Positions 54,080-62,189 of a stretch of DNA of 62,926 nt are shown here, one piece after another; within the stretch, counting starts at the first letter, position 1; each line of letters starts with the position of its first letter. The stretch covers positions 149,894 through 212,819 of the forward strand of contig NZ_DKIH01000004.1 in NCBI RefSeq assembly GCF_002454115.1. The letters run 5' to 3'. The stretch is from Sphingopyxis sp. UBA6723. GTDB lineage: Bacteria > Pseudomonadota > Alphaproteobacteria > Sphingomonadales > Sphingomonadaceae. Both the position numbers and the translations under genes were made by a program. The notes beneath the pieces were generated by a model. It was not told the origin of the DNA. It made no database searches and saw nothing but the letters and a program-made list of their open reading frames with translations.

Positions 54080-54315
54080 ACAGCGTTTCCGCAAGGTAAG
54101 ACGCTGCCTGGTGCAACGTCATCGTCGGAACTGCGAAGGAATCCGATGGCGAGTCTCGCGCAACGGCCGACAAAAGCGCCGAAAACCGCGGTATTTGCCG
54201 TAAAGGTCTCGCACCACCACCAGTCGTCTCGTGGAATTCCCGAAAAAAGGATGTGCAGACAAAGACTTACAATATCGCGAGATATTGCTTCTATCTTGCT
54301 ATCCCGCTCCCTCAT
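54076..54315 (-). CDS. 79-aa hypothetical protein coupled to the relaxase
   Basis: Begins MRERDSKIEAISRDIVSLCLHILF and contains a Trp cluster (RDDWWWCETF) and a hydrophobic C-terminal part. The stop overlaps the relaxase ATG (ATGA), a sign of translational coupling. No family recognised. Possibly a relaxosome accessory protein; inferred from position only. Confidence 0.68.
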   Translation of the reverse strand: MRERDSKIEAISRDIVSLCLHILFSGIPRDDWWWCETFTANTAVFGAFVGRCARLAIGFLRSSDDDVAPGSVLPCGNAV

Positions 54316-54422
54316 CCGACCATCTCCATCAACCCGCCTGCTTCGGCGTCTTCGCAGCAGCGCCAGAGCAAAACAGAAGCGACGCCCGATGCGGGCGCCG
54401 CTTCTCTAAAAGGCGTCGGCCT

Positions 54423-54779
54423 TCACCCATCGGCGAAGGCGCACCGCGCTGCCTTTTCGCTCGCAAACCCGCGCCGACCGATCATCCCATGCGCATTGCC
54501 ATCGCCATCGACGATCATCGTCGCGAGAAAATATTCGCCATCGAACTGGCCCCAGATCGCCACCCGATCGAGCTCGATATCGTCATCATCCAGGCTCGCA
54601 TAAGCACCGAGCCAGCGCTCATCGATCCGCGCATCCCAGTGAAAATCGACATCCTCCGCGTCCAGAAAACGCTGCGCCAAGGCGGCGCCCGCGCCGCGTC
54701 CGAACTCGATCTCAAGCCCCGAAACCAGCGATGCAATCACGCGATCCGATGCGACTCCGATGTTTTGAAAAACGCCCAT
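54423..54779 (-). CDS. 118-aa hypothetical ICE protein
   Basis: Soluble and acidic: VDFHWDARIDERWLGAYASLDDDDIELDRVAIWGQFDGEYFLATMIVDGDG. This reads as a small beta-rich domain. GAAGGAG lies before the ATG at 54779. Unrecognised, but its place between transglycosylase and relaxase in the core suggests an element maintenance role. Confidence 0.7.
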   Translation of the reverse strand: MGVFQNIGVASDRVIASLVSGLEIEFGRGAGAALAQRFLDAEDVDFHWDARIDERWLGAYASLDDDDIELDRVAIWGQFDGEYFLATMIVDGDGNAHGMIGRRGFASEKAARCAFADG

Positions 54780-54991
54780 GACATGCTCCTTCGCTACGCC
54801 CCGAACCGTTCGAGGACCGACCCTCGACGACGGGCGCCGGAGCGGCTGTCAGGGCCGCCGGAGCGCAGCGGAGGCGCCGCGAAGCGGCGGCGGAGGAACC
54901 GATTTGCGCAGCAAATTGGAGGGGCCGCCGGCCTTGAAAGCCGCTTCGGCGCCCGTCATACTTGGCCTTGCCGAGACGACCCCTGCCCCCC
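54780..54991. other. GC-rich spacer with short palindromes
   Basis: 212 bp dominated by CGCCGG/CCGGCG runs. It contains the palindrome-like GATTTGC-GCA-GCAAATT near 54900. A similar GC-rich, dyad-filled spacer lies at 58680-58900 upstream of DUF736. No gene. Confidence 0.45.
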
Positions 54992-55597
54992 TCACGGCTC
55001 GCCGCGACCGCGATGAATGAAGAACATATCCGATTGCTGGCGTGCCGATTCAGTGCAGCAAATGGCATCCGGACGCTGATGCGCATCACCGCGCCGCCGA
55101 CTGGGAAGCATCCTGGCCGAATGGTTGGGGGCGACATTCGCAACGGCGCGCACATAGGCTTGCGTCTCGGCGGGAAGCCGCGAACGGCCCGCGAGATAGG
55201 CGGCATAGCGTCCCGGCCCGGCGTTATAGGCAGCAAACAATCCGGGGTAGCCGAACCGATCATACATCAGCCGCAAGTAGAATGTGCCTGCGAGGATATT
55301 ATCGCGCGGTTGATGGGGATCGGCGCCCAGGCCAAGCCTGCCGCGCATCGCTGCCCACGTTCCCGGCATCAGCTGCATAAGCCCCATAGCCCCTGCTCGG
55401 CTCGTGATCGGACGGCCGCGGAGGGTCGTTCGTCCGCCGCTTTCGGCGCGCATGACGCGCTCGATCCACGCGACCGGAACGCCAAAGCGGGCCGATGCTT
55501 CGGCGATATGCGGTCGCCATTCGATCACCGGGTCGGCGCGCGCCGGGCTTGCGATCATAACCGCAGTTCCAAGCAGCGCCGCCCTCAGCGCAGCCAC
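54992..55597 (-). CDS. Lytic transglycosylase (SLT, VirB1-like)
   Basis: 201 aa with signal peptide (AALRAALLGTAVMIASPARA). SLT domain: catalytic Glu in RVMRAESGG, then GAMGLMQLMPGTW and LFAAYNAGPGRYAAY. It opens peptidoglycan for the conjugation channel. The start overlaps the TraF gene by 13 bp. The C-terminal ~40 residues are unstructured. Confidence 0.93.
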   Translation of the reverse strand: MAALRAALLGTAVMIASPARADPVIEWRPHIAEASARFGVPVAWIERVMRAESGGRTTLRGRPITSRAGAMGLMQLMPGTWAAMRGRLGLGADPHQPRDNILAGTFYLRLMYDRFGYPGLFAAYNAGPGRYAAYLAGRSRLPAETQAYVRAVANVAPNHSARMLPSRRRGDAHQRPDAICCTESARQQSDMFFIHRGRGEP

Positions 55598-56091
55598 AGC
55601 GGGGTCGCCTTGCCGATGATGTCACGCCGCAAAGTCGATCCGAAATAGCGGCCATCGAATGAGAAGGGCGCGTCCATTACCAGCAAATAGTCACGCGGCC
55701 CAAGCTGTTTACAGCCCCGCCATCGCGGCATCGGGCGCCCCGCGCCATCGAAATGCCGCCGCACGCCCAGCGCGCGTCCGTTGACGAATAGCATGCCGCG
55801 CGAGGCGCAGATATGGTCGCCGGGTCCGGCGGCGATACGCTTGAGCAGCGGAACATTGGCGGGCAGGTAGCGCCGCCGCGCCGCGAAATTGCGCCAAGGT
55901 TGCGCCAGCCGCGCGGCGACCACGTCGCCGCGTCGCAGCCCGGCGCTCGGCTCGACATACCAGAGTCCGATGGGCGCACTGGCGCTCACGTTCCAGAGCA
56001 GCCGTGGCTGCGGCGGCGATGCGATAGTGACGACCAGCGCGCCGGTCAGCGCGCCGCCGAGCATGGCGATGCCCAACCGGCGACTAAACAT
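55585..56091 (-). CDS. traF: Conjugal transfer signal peptidase TraF (S26)
   Basis: 168 aa. N-terminal membrane helix (LGIAMLGGALTGALVVTIA). Ser nucleophile in NVSASAPIGLWYV and Lys base in ANVPLLKRIAAGPGD; then AMDAPFSFDGRYFGS-type S26 end (VMDAPFSFDGRYFG). In RP4-like systems TraF matures and cyclises TrbC pilin, so it likely acts on the TrbC of this element. It overlaps both neighbours. Confidence 0.93.
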   Translation of the reverse strand: MFSRRLGIAMLGGALTGALVVTIASPPQPRLLWNVSASAPIGLWYVEPSAGLRRGDVVAARLAQPWRNFAARRRYLPANVPLLKRIAAGPGDHICASRGMLFVNGRALGVRRHFDGAGRPMPRWRGCKQLGPRDYLLVMDAPFSFDGRYFGSTLRRDIIGKATPLWLR

Positions 56092-56320
56092 CGTCGCCCG
56101 CCCGGCGTAATCGCTGCGACCAAGCGATCAAATCGTCGATATGATAACGGACATTCTTGCCATGGCGCCGATAGGCAGGCCCGATCTTTTTCGATCGATA
56201 TCGCCGTAGCGTCCGTTCCTCCAGTCCGAGGTAATGCGCCGCCTGAAGTGGATTAAGAAAAGGGCTTTCGATGCGCGCCTTTGCGGCGCGCGCCAATTCG
56301 CTGTCCTCCGATTTCGCCAT
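56084..56320 (-). CDS. AlpA/excisionase-type helix-turn-helix protein
   Basis: 78 aa. FLNPLQAAHYLGLEERTLRRYRSKKIGPAYRRHGKNVRYHIDDLIAW is a complete HTH_17-type winged helix. It overlaps traF by 8 bp and starts the traF-transglycosylase run. Probably regulates transfer genes. Confidence 0.88.
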   Translation of the reverse strand: MAKSEDSELARAAKARIESPFLNPLQAAHYLGLEERTLRRYRSKKIGPAYRRHGKNVRYHIDDLIAWSQRLRRAGDDV

Positions 56321-56503
56321 GCTCGGGTCTCCTTGCCGCAGCGCATCGGCGCTGTCGCAAGGGTCATGGCGGCCCGCACCTAAGGGCGGGAGGATCGTTT
56401 AACGGCGGCGCAAAATTCGATCCCCAAGCCATTGCGGCTGTGGCCGCTTGAGCCACCGCTCAAACAAGGGGAGCCGAGGGAAGCATTCCAAAGCTCGCGA
56501 GGA

Positions 56504-57328
56504 TCAGGCGCCGGGGGTTTTGGCGCGTTCCTTGTTGCGCCGATCGGCGACAAAGCTGTGCCCATTATCGGACTTTACAATGTCGAATAGTCCGGTCGCC
56601 GCAAACAGCGCCGGGAAGTTCTTTGCCCCATAGTTTCGCGGATCTATTGGAGCTTGCCGCTTCGCCGCGCTGCCCGCCGCTGACATCGCCGCCCAACCAT
56701 CGTCGCGAGCAGTAGCTTCGACAGCGCCGCGGAGGATCGTCACCAATTTTGCATCCATGGCGAGGGATTTGGCGGCAATCTTGTCAGTCGTGGGTTTGGC
56801 TTTCGCATCCACTTTCGACTTCTTCGCAGGCGGATCAACGGGAACACGAGGCCCGTCGATTGCGGCAGCTGCCAGGCTGTCGAGATACAGAAACGCCGTG
56901 CACGCGTTGACGAAGGGGCTCGGCGTCTTGCGCTCGCCGAAACCATAAACTTCATGACCATTGGCCCGAAGCTGCATGACCAGCGGCGTGAAATCGGCAT
57001 CGCTTGACGCGAGGCAGAAGGCGTCGAGCTTCTGGGTATAGAGCAGTTCCATCGCGTCGATGACGAGCGCAATATCGGTCGCATTCTTGCCGGTCGAATA
57101 GTTGAACTGCTGGATCGGGCGGATCGCGAAGTCGTGCAGTTTGTCCTTCCATCCTTTGAGGCTGTCGCTGGCCCAATTGCCGTAGGCGCGGCGAATGTTC
57201 GCGGTGCCATATTTGGCGAGTTCGGCGAGCATCTCGCCGATCTTGGCATGCGAGACATTGTCGGCGTCGATCAGCAGCGCGATCTTGCGATCGGGCGTCG
57301 CGCTGCGCGGCTCGCTGGTTTCGGTCAT
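56504..57328 (-). CDS. NYN-domain RNase with C-terminal OST-HTH/LOTUS-like domain
   Basis: 274 aa. The N-terminal NYN/PIN-like nuclease has acidic positions in IALLIDADNVSHAKI, YSTGKNATDIALVIDAM and LASSDADFTPLVMQLR. A Lys/Ala-rich linker follows, then a small LOTUS-like domain (DGWAAMSAAGSAAKRQAPIDPRNYGAKNFPALFAATGLFDI). Such proteins cut or bind RNA. Its start overlaps the upstream nucleotidyltransferase/HEPN gene by 4 bp, so the two are expressed together. Confidence 0.9.
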   Translation of the reverse strand: MTETSEPRSATPDRKIALLIDADNVSHAKIGEMLAELAKYGTANIRRAYGNWASDSLKGWKDKLHDFAIRPIQQFNYSTGKNATDIALVIDAMELLYTQKLDAFCLASSDADFTPLVMQLRANGHEVYGFGERKTPSPFVNACTAFLYLDSLAAAAIDGPRVPVDPPAKKSKVDAKAKPTTDKIAAKSLAMDAKLVTILRGAVEATARDDGWAAMSAAGSAAKRQAPIDPRNYGAKNFPALFAATGLFDIVKSDNGHSFVADRRNKERAKTPGA

Positions 57329-58233
57329 GATGAGAGACTTTCGGAAAGATGCCCTTCGGCGATCGCTTTTACCTTGGCCTGTAAAAGTTCGATGTGCTCG
57401 ACAAGCCAGGAAAGTTCTTCGCCGCTGATCTTATAATGCGGCGAATAGCGCGCATTGACGTAAGCCTGCTGGAGCAGTTCAAAGCAACGACGCGCCAATT
57501 TTTCATCACGCGGCCAGACCGGAATCAACTCGCGCGCGATGTCTTCGGCCTTGTCGCGAAGGAAATTGATCTTGTGTGATTTGGGCGAATAGAGCGTCAA
57601 CGTATTGAGCACAGCATGATAAAAATGCTCGGTCGCTTGGTGCAGCTGAAACGCCGAAATATTGTTGTAACCTTGTCCAATCCCAAACCTGGCCATCTCC
57701 AGAAACTGGCTTGCACTGTTAAACCAAGTGTCAAAATACCCCTGTGCTTCCTCGCGCGCGACTTCGGGCGACAAGGGCTTGGGCGGATCAAACGACTGCG
57801 TACCAAGCTCGTACAAGACGATCCCGTCGCGCACGATATCGATGAAGAAGGGCCGGCCGCGCGACAGCTGGAAATTGACGTCGCCAAGGCTGTGGACGAT
57901 CAGCCCGACCGGCGCCGATAGCCGCTTGGTGATCGAATATTCGCGCAGGAAACTATCCTCGGCCTTATACCAATAATCGACCGGATCGGTCAGTCGGTCG
58001 TCGTTGACGACAACGAGGATGTCATAGTCCGAATAATATCCGCCCTTCGGATCGGCGACCCAGTCGCCGCGCGCATAGCTGCCATAAAGAATGACCTTGA
58101 GGATGCGTCCCTGCTTCTTCCACGCCTGCGTTGCGAGCGCGGTCGCATCCTCGAACTCGGCGAACAGGATTTCGACGATGCGGTCGAGATCGCGCTTCTT
58201 GCGCTCGGGAAGATGATCGAGATCGGTTTTCAT
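57325..58233 (-). CDS. Nucleotidyltransferase-HEPN fusion protein
   Basis: 302 aa. The N-terminal minimal nucleotidyltransferase has LKVILYGSYARGDWV and SDYDILVVVND (GS-x-x-x-G ... DxD). The C-terminal HEPN domain spans AREEAQGYFDTWFNSASQFLE to the end with NARYSPHYKIS. MNT and HEPN proteins are usually an antitoxin/toxin pair; here they are fused. The R-x3-H spacing is shorter than the classical HEPN R-x4-6-H, so RNase activity is uncertain. Operon with a NYN nuclease suggests an RNA-targeting defence or maintenance module. Confidence 0.87.
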   Translation of the reverse strand: MKTDLDHLPERKKRDLDRIVEILFAEFEDATALATQAWKKQGRILKVILYGSYARGDWVADPKGGYYSDYDILVVVNDDRLTDPVDYWYKAEDSFLREYSITKRLSAPVGLIVHSLGDVNFQLSRGRPFFIDIVRDGIVLYELGTQSFDPPKPLSPEVAREEAQGYFDTWFNSASQFLEMARFGIGQGYNNISAFQLHQATEHFYHAVLNTLTLYSPKSHKINFLRDKAEDIARELIPVWPRDEKLARRCFELLQQAYVNARYSPHYKISGEELSWLVEHIELLQAKVKAIAEGHLSESLSS

Positions 58234-58319
58234 GAGACAGGAATCCTAGCCGAATATCGCGCCGCGACAAGGAAAAGGGTGACCCCGTACCCGCCATGGC
58301 GGGTGCGGGGTCGAACCCG

Positions 58320-58643
58320 TCAGTCGTCGACTTTCCAGATGACGGCATAGGTGTCATCGTCGTTCTGGCCCGCGGCGCGGCCGAGGTTCGCATAGAGGCG
58401 CCGCGGCCCGAATTCGGGGGCAGCCAGCGCCAGCGACACATAGGGCTTGCCCGACGTTTCGCCGATCCGAACCCAGCCCGCGCCTATCTCGACGCCGTCC
58501 GAATGGACCCGGAAGTCGGGCTGAACGTCGTTCGCCTTGCTCCGGTTCGGATTGATTTCGATGCTGGCGCGGATCGAAAGCGTCCTCAATTGGCCCACAA
58601 AACCTTTTTCGATGGTGCCTTTCACCATGCCGATAGCTGCCAT
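58320..58643 (-). CDS. DUF736 family protein
   Basis: 107 aa: IGMVKGTIEKGFVGQLRTLSIRASIEINPNRSKANDVQPDFRVHSDGVEIGAGWVRIG then KPYVSLALAAPEFGPRRLYANLGRAAGQ. This is the DUF736 signature, found on plasmids and ICEs of alphaproteobacteria. Function unknown. Preceded by a GC-rich dyad-filled spacer. Confidence 0.92.
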   Translation of the reverse strand: MAAIGMVKGTIEKGFVGQLRTLSIRASIEINPNRSKANDVQPDFRVHSDGVEIGAGWVRIGETSGKPYVSLALAAPEFGPRRLYANLGRAAGQNDDDTYAVIWKVDD

Positions 58644-59082
58644 TGTTCGTCTCCTTCATCGCCGCCGGAGACCATCTCCGGAGCGTGAGCAGAGGCAGGA
58701 CGGGCGCTGCGCAAGCGGCGCGCACCCGCAGGGCCGCAGCGTCAGCGAAGGACGGTCGGTCCCGCGCTTTTTTGGCCGCGCCTGCGCGGCGGCGCGAGGA
58801 GCCCGCGGCACGCGGGCGGGGAAAAAAGCGCGGGCGCCGCCCGTTGCGCGCCGGTTGGCGCCCGGCCAGACCGCTCACATAGCTCCGGATGGCCGCCGGC
58901 GATGACCGGAACGACATGGCGCCAAGCGAAATTTGCTGAACGCTTCATCGAAACGGGCATGGCCAGCGGCGCGCGAACGCGGCAAGAGACAGTCAGGCAG
59001 GACCGGATTCGCAGGGGGCACCCAAAAGCGTTTTCGGGCCATGCCGGTGGCGCCTGATCGCGCGCCGAACAGGGAACCGACG
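58644..59082. repeat. GC-rich spacer with 13-bp inverted repeat
   Basis: CCCGCGCTTTTTT (58761-58773) and AAAAAAGCGCGGG (58822-58834) are perfect inverted copies. Between them lies a second dyad (GCCCGCG...CGCGGGC). No gene is supported in this 439-bp span. It resembles the spacer at 54780-54991. It could hold promoters for the DUF736 gene and the gene at 59083, and possibly a replication, partition or transfer site. Confidence 0.5.
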
Positions 59083-59376
59083 ATGAACGGAAAAGCCGAG
59101 CTTGTGATCGCGGTCGACGACCCCGATTTGGCGATAATCGCGGCGCGCAGCGCGGGGATCTGGATCGGCCTCGCGCTCGACGACACCGCGCTGGCGGCCA
59201 TCCGCCGCGACGGCCTCGATCCCGCCACGCTGCGGCTGACCGGGCTGCACCCGTTCGAATATGCGCCTGCCGATGATGGCGGCGTGCGCGTCACCGCCCA
59301 TGCCAATGACAATGAGAGCGCCGAAGCGCTGCTCGACCTGTTTCGCGTTCATTTCCTGCGCCGCCTGCTGGCCTGA
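59083..59376 (+). CDS. 97-aa hypothetical protein
   Basis: Starts MNGKAELVIAVDDPDLAIIAARSAGIWIGLALDD and ends LLDLFRVHFLRRLLA; a small alpha/beta protein. No family recognised. A moderate GGGAACC site precedes the ATG. It is the only plus-strand gene in this part of the core. The next strong plus-strand terminator is at 59609. Confidence 0.68.
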   Translation: MNGKAELVIAVDDPDLAIIAARSAGIWIGLALDDTALAAIRRDGLDPATLRLTGLHPFEYAPADDGGVRVTAHANDNESAEALLDLFRVHFLRRLLA

Positions 59377-59608
59377 CCGCGCCCGGTCCTGCTGTGCCGC
59401 CGGTCGGCGGAGCGGCGCGAGGCTTTCGCACCCGCACGGCCCTTTCCATTTGTTGCGTTTGAGATCCCCGTCGTTCTGGCGTCTTGGTCCAATAATCTTC
59501 GTGCGGGCTGCGTCAGAGCGCGCGGCGACGACAACTTTCGCCGACGTTAGGCCGCAGCGACCCGCAGCCTTGCAACATCGGCGCTGGCGATGATTGCGAT
59601 CATCGACT

Positions 59609-59644
59609 GGGCGGCGCGGGAGCAATCCCGCGCCGCCCTTTTTT
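59609..59644 (+). terminator. Intrinsic terminator (plus strand)
   Basis: GGGCGGCGCGGGA (59609-59621) pairs perfectly with TCCCGCGCCGCCC (59626-59638) around GCAA, followed by TTTTTT. Confidence 0.9.
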
Positions 59645-59697
59645 CCGGCTTGGCCCCGCGCCGCAGCCGGTCACGGCAAGGCGCGCAACGAAAAATC

Positions 59698-59743
59698 CAT
59701 CGCGCCGTTCCGCGCCGCGCCAGCGGCGAGGAACGGCGCGATG
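59698..59743 (-). terminator. Intrinsic terminator of parB (minus strand)
   Basis: A 14-bp perfect stem, CATCGCGCCGTTCC (59698-59711) with GGAACGGCGCGATG (59730-59743). On the minus strand it is followed by GATTTTT. It lies 80 bp after the parB stop. Confidence 0.8.
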
Positions 59744-59824
59744 AGTCGCGCGCGCGTCCTTAAAGCCAGTCGTTCCATGCGGGCGATGACAAGCGGGCGG
59801 GCGGCGAACCGCCCGCCCCCCCCC

Positions 59825-61660
59825 TCACGCCGCAAGGCGCGGCGGTTCGATGCCGCTATCGTCAACTTCTTCGAGATCGACCGCAAGGCCGGGACCGACG
59901 GCGCGGTCGGGGTCGGCAATCGGCTCCGCCACCGCCGCGGGATCGATCCCAAATTCGAGATCGTCCAGCCAGCGCGCATGCGCTCTGACGCTGCCGACGC
60001 CGCCGCGCGCGCTGTAGGCGGCGGGCGGAAACGCCATCCAGCGCGGCACCCACGGCGCAACCTGTTCGCGCCCATTGGCACCAGCCAAATGATCGGCAAT
60101 GATCGCTTTCAGCGTCTTGGCCTTCTCCTTCTCATTGGCGCTCGCTACGCCCGCGCCCGCGACCTCGCCGATCATGGCGAGCAGGATTTCGCGGTCGCGA
60201 AGCTGGTCGAAAAAGGCCGCGTCGGGCTGCCAGTGGCGGCGCATGTCGGTCCCCAGATGAAGGCCGATCGCCTCGACCGCCGGGTGGCCCGCCTGCAATG
60301 TCTCGCCCATGACGATCGCCAGTATTTCGAGCACCACCGGATCGGGCAATTCGAGCAAACGCGCGAACAGCACCGCGAAAGGGGGACGGTGACCGGGCGC
60401 TGCCGTGACCGTCGGCGTTTCGGGGTCGAAGCCGAGCACGGCAAGCACCGCGCGCCGCTGCGCGTCAAACGCTGCCTCGGCAGGCGCATTTTCGATGCTT
60501 CCGGCGATCTCTTCCTTCGGCGCGCGCTGCGCCTCGATATCGGCGCGGTAATGGCCGCACCCCGCAATGACATGGGCGAGCATGGCGCGGAGCGCTACCC
60601 CGCCATGGCGCGCCAGATCGGCGCGCACGGCGGCGTGGCGGTGAAGGTCGATATAGCTGTTCATCGCCGAGCTGACCTCGGGCCGCGCCGGTTTCGGCTC
60701 GGGACCGGACGCGCCGCGCTCACCGCGCGCCGCTTCCTTGGCGGTCAGATAACCCTCGTGGAAGCTGACCTCGCCATTGTCGCGCATTTCGACATAGACG
60801 CGCCCGCCCTTGCGCTTCGCCGCATGGGCATAGTCCCACGAGCGGAACCAATCGCCCTTGTCCAGAACGACGACATCGGCCCAGCCCGCCTCGATATAGG
60901 CCGCCCTGCGCGCCGCGATTTCAGCCATCTGGAGCGACCAGAACTGGTCGCTATCGGCAAAGAATGCCTCGTCGCCGAACAGATCGGAGACGGTGGCCGC
61001 GCCGCTGGCCGCAACGTCGAACAGGGCGCGCGACGTCGCAATCGCGGTGCCACCGAACAGCCACGCTTTGAGCTGATGCCCGGTCGGGCAATAGGCTTCG
61101 CGGTCGTCGAACAGCGCCAGCCATGCGCTCTGCTGCGCCTTCGAGGCGAGGGTCAGGTGGCGCACCGTAGCCGCGTCGATTTCGCCGCCGCGATAAAGGG
61201 TGCGGATGCGCGGCAGCAAAAGACCAAGCGCGAGGATGCGCTTCACCGCCGCCGGTTCGAACCCGAAGGTATCGGCGACCTCGTCGATGCTCCGCCCCGC
61301 CTTGACCAGCGCGACGAACGCTTCCCACTGGCCGACCTCGTCGGGGGCGACGCGCGCGAGATTTTCGAGCATCGAGGCTTCGAGCGCATCGGCGTCGTCG
61401 CCGTCGTCGAGGATCGCGCAGGGCAGCGGACGCGCCGGTCCGCCTTCGCGAACGATGGCGTTCGCAGCCGTGAAGCGCCGCCGTCCGGCGACGATTTCAA
61501 ACCGGCCCGCTTCGCAATTAGGCCGCACGAGCAAAGGCACGAGGATACCGCGGGCGCGGATGCTCGGCAGGATATCGGCGATGTCGGGATCCTTGCCCTT
61601 GTGCCGCATATTGGTTTTCGCAATCGACAGCTTGTCGGGATCGATAAAATCGAGTTTCAT
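59825..61660 (-). CDS. parB: ParB/RepB/Spo0J-family partition protein (large form)
   Basis: 611 aa, larger than chromosomal ParB. The N-terminal ParB nuclease-like/CTPase domain has ARGILVPLLVRPN and FEIVAGRRRFTAA. The HTH domain contains SIDEVADTFGFEPAAVKRILALG. The ~400-residue C-terminus is the extra part typical of plasmid/ICE ParB proteins. The ATG at 61660 fits; upstream frame to 61999 overlaps the DUF2958 gene region. Likely maintains the excised element or regulates transfer. Confidence 0.93.
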   Translation of the reverse strand: MKLDFIDPDKLSIAKTNMRHKGKDPDIADILPSIRARGILVPLLVRPNCEAGRFEIVAGRRRFTAANAIVREGGPARPLPCAILDDGDDADALEASMLENLARVAPDEVGQWEAFVALVKAGRSIDEVADTFGFEPAAVKRILALGLLLPRIRTLYRGGEIDAATVRHLTLASKAQQSAWLALFDDREAYCPTGHQLKAWLFGGTAIATSRALFDVAASGAATVSDLFGDEAFFADSDQFWSLQMAEIAARRAAYIEAGWADVVVLDKGDWFRSWDYAHAAKRKGGRVYVEMRDNGEVSFHEGYLTAKEAARGERGASGPEPKPARPEVSSAMNSYIDLHRHAAVRADLARHGGVALRAMLAHVIAGCGHYRADIEAQRAPKEEIAGSIENAPAEAAFDAQRRAVLAVLGFDPETPTVTAAPGHRPPFAVLFARLLELPDPVVLEILAIVMGETLQAGHPAVEAIGLHLGTDMRRHWQPDAAFFDQLRDREILLAMIGEVAGAGVASANEKEKAKTLKAIIADHLAGANGREQVAPWVPRWMAFPPAAYSARGGVGSVRAHARWLDDLEFGIDPAAVAEPIADPDRAVGPGLAVDLEEVDDSGIEPPRLAA

Positions 61661-61745
61661 AATCGTTGCTCCATGTGAGCGCCGGTCCCGCTTTGAGTGA
61701 ATGCGAGGCGGGACCGGCTGATTGACGGCGAAACGCGCCGCCGCG

Positions 61746-62189
61746 TCAGCTGCCCTTGCCGCCGCCATGCTGCGAGGCAGCGAGCGGCGGGTCGGGCAGA
61801 AGCTGGTCGAGTTTGCGGCGCAGCAGCGACTTTTCGGCGAGGCTGATCGCGCCGAGCCGCCGCGCCGTCTCGGTCCACACCGAGAGCGGCGCGAGCGGGT
61901 CGAAGTGGACATCGCGCTCGACGCCGAGGCCGAAAGGAAGCCGCACCGCGGCAATCTCGGCGAGCGAAAAACAGCCGAGTTCGGGGCATCCGAAACCAAG
62001 ATCGGCCAGCCCGAACAGGGTATCGCCGTCGCTATCGATTTCGGTCGCGAGCCAAGTCGCCGCGCCGACCGGATTGAACAGCTTGATCACCGGCAACGGG
62101 TCGAAATTTTCCTCGCGGGCGGCATAAACGCGGCTCGTCAGCCCATTGGCGCGAAGCGCGAAGCCGAGATCGTGGGGGATCAGCTTCAT
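61746..62189 (-). CDS. DUF2958 family protein
   Basis: 147 aa: MKLIPHDLGFALRANGLTSR, then HDP-type core PVIKLFNPVGAATWLATEIDSDGDTLFGLADLGFGCPELGCFSLAEI. This is the DUF2958 signature of plasmids and ICEs. The start overlaps the ArdC stop by 4 bp. Function unknown. Confidence 0.93.
   Translation of the reverse strand: MKLIPHDLGFALRANGLTSRVYAAREENFDPLPVIKLFNPVGAATWLATEIDSDGDTLFGLADLGFGCPELGCFSLAEIAAVRLPFGLGVERDVHFDPLAPLSVWTETARRLGAISLAEKSLLRRKLDQLLPDPPLAASQHGGGKGS

Larger units (their letters stand above)
59377..59824. other. 448-bp gap with two intrinsic terminators
   Basis: No gene. Two strong terminators of opposite orientation (59609-59644 plus, 59698-59743 minus) insulate the 97-aa gene from parB. 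The 230 bp before the first terminator could carry a short transcript but show no clear promoter. Confidence 0.5.

Noticed and set aside
59594..61678. 694-codon plus-strand open frame opposite parB
   Set aside because: Antisense shadow of parB in very GC-rich DNA; it also runs through the strong terminators at 59609 and 59698.
61661..61999. Upstream extension of parB
   Set aside because: Would overlap the DUF2958 gene and adds no domain; MKLDFIDPDKLSIAK at 61660 is the natural ParB start.
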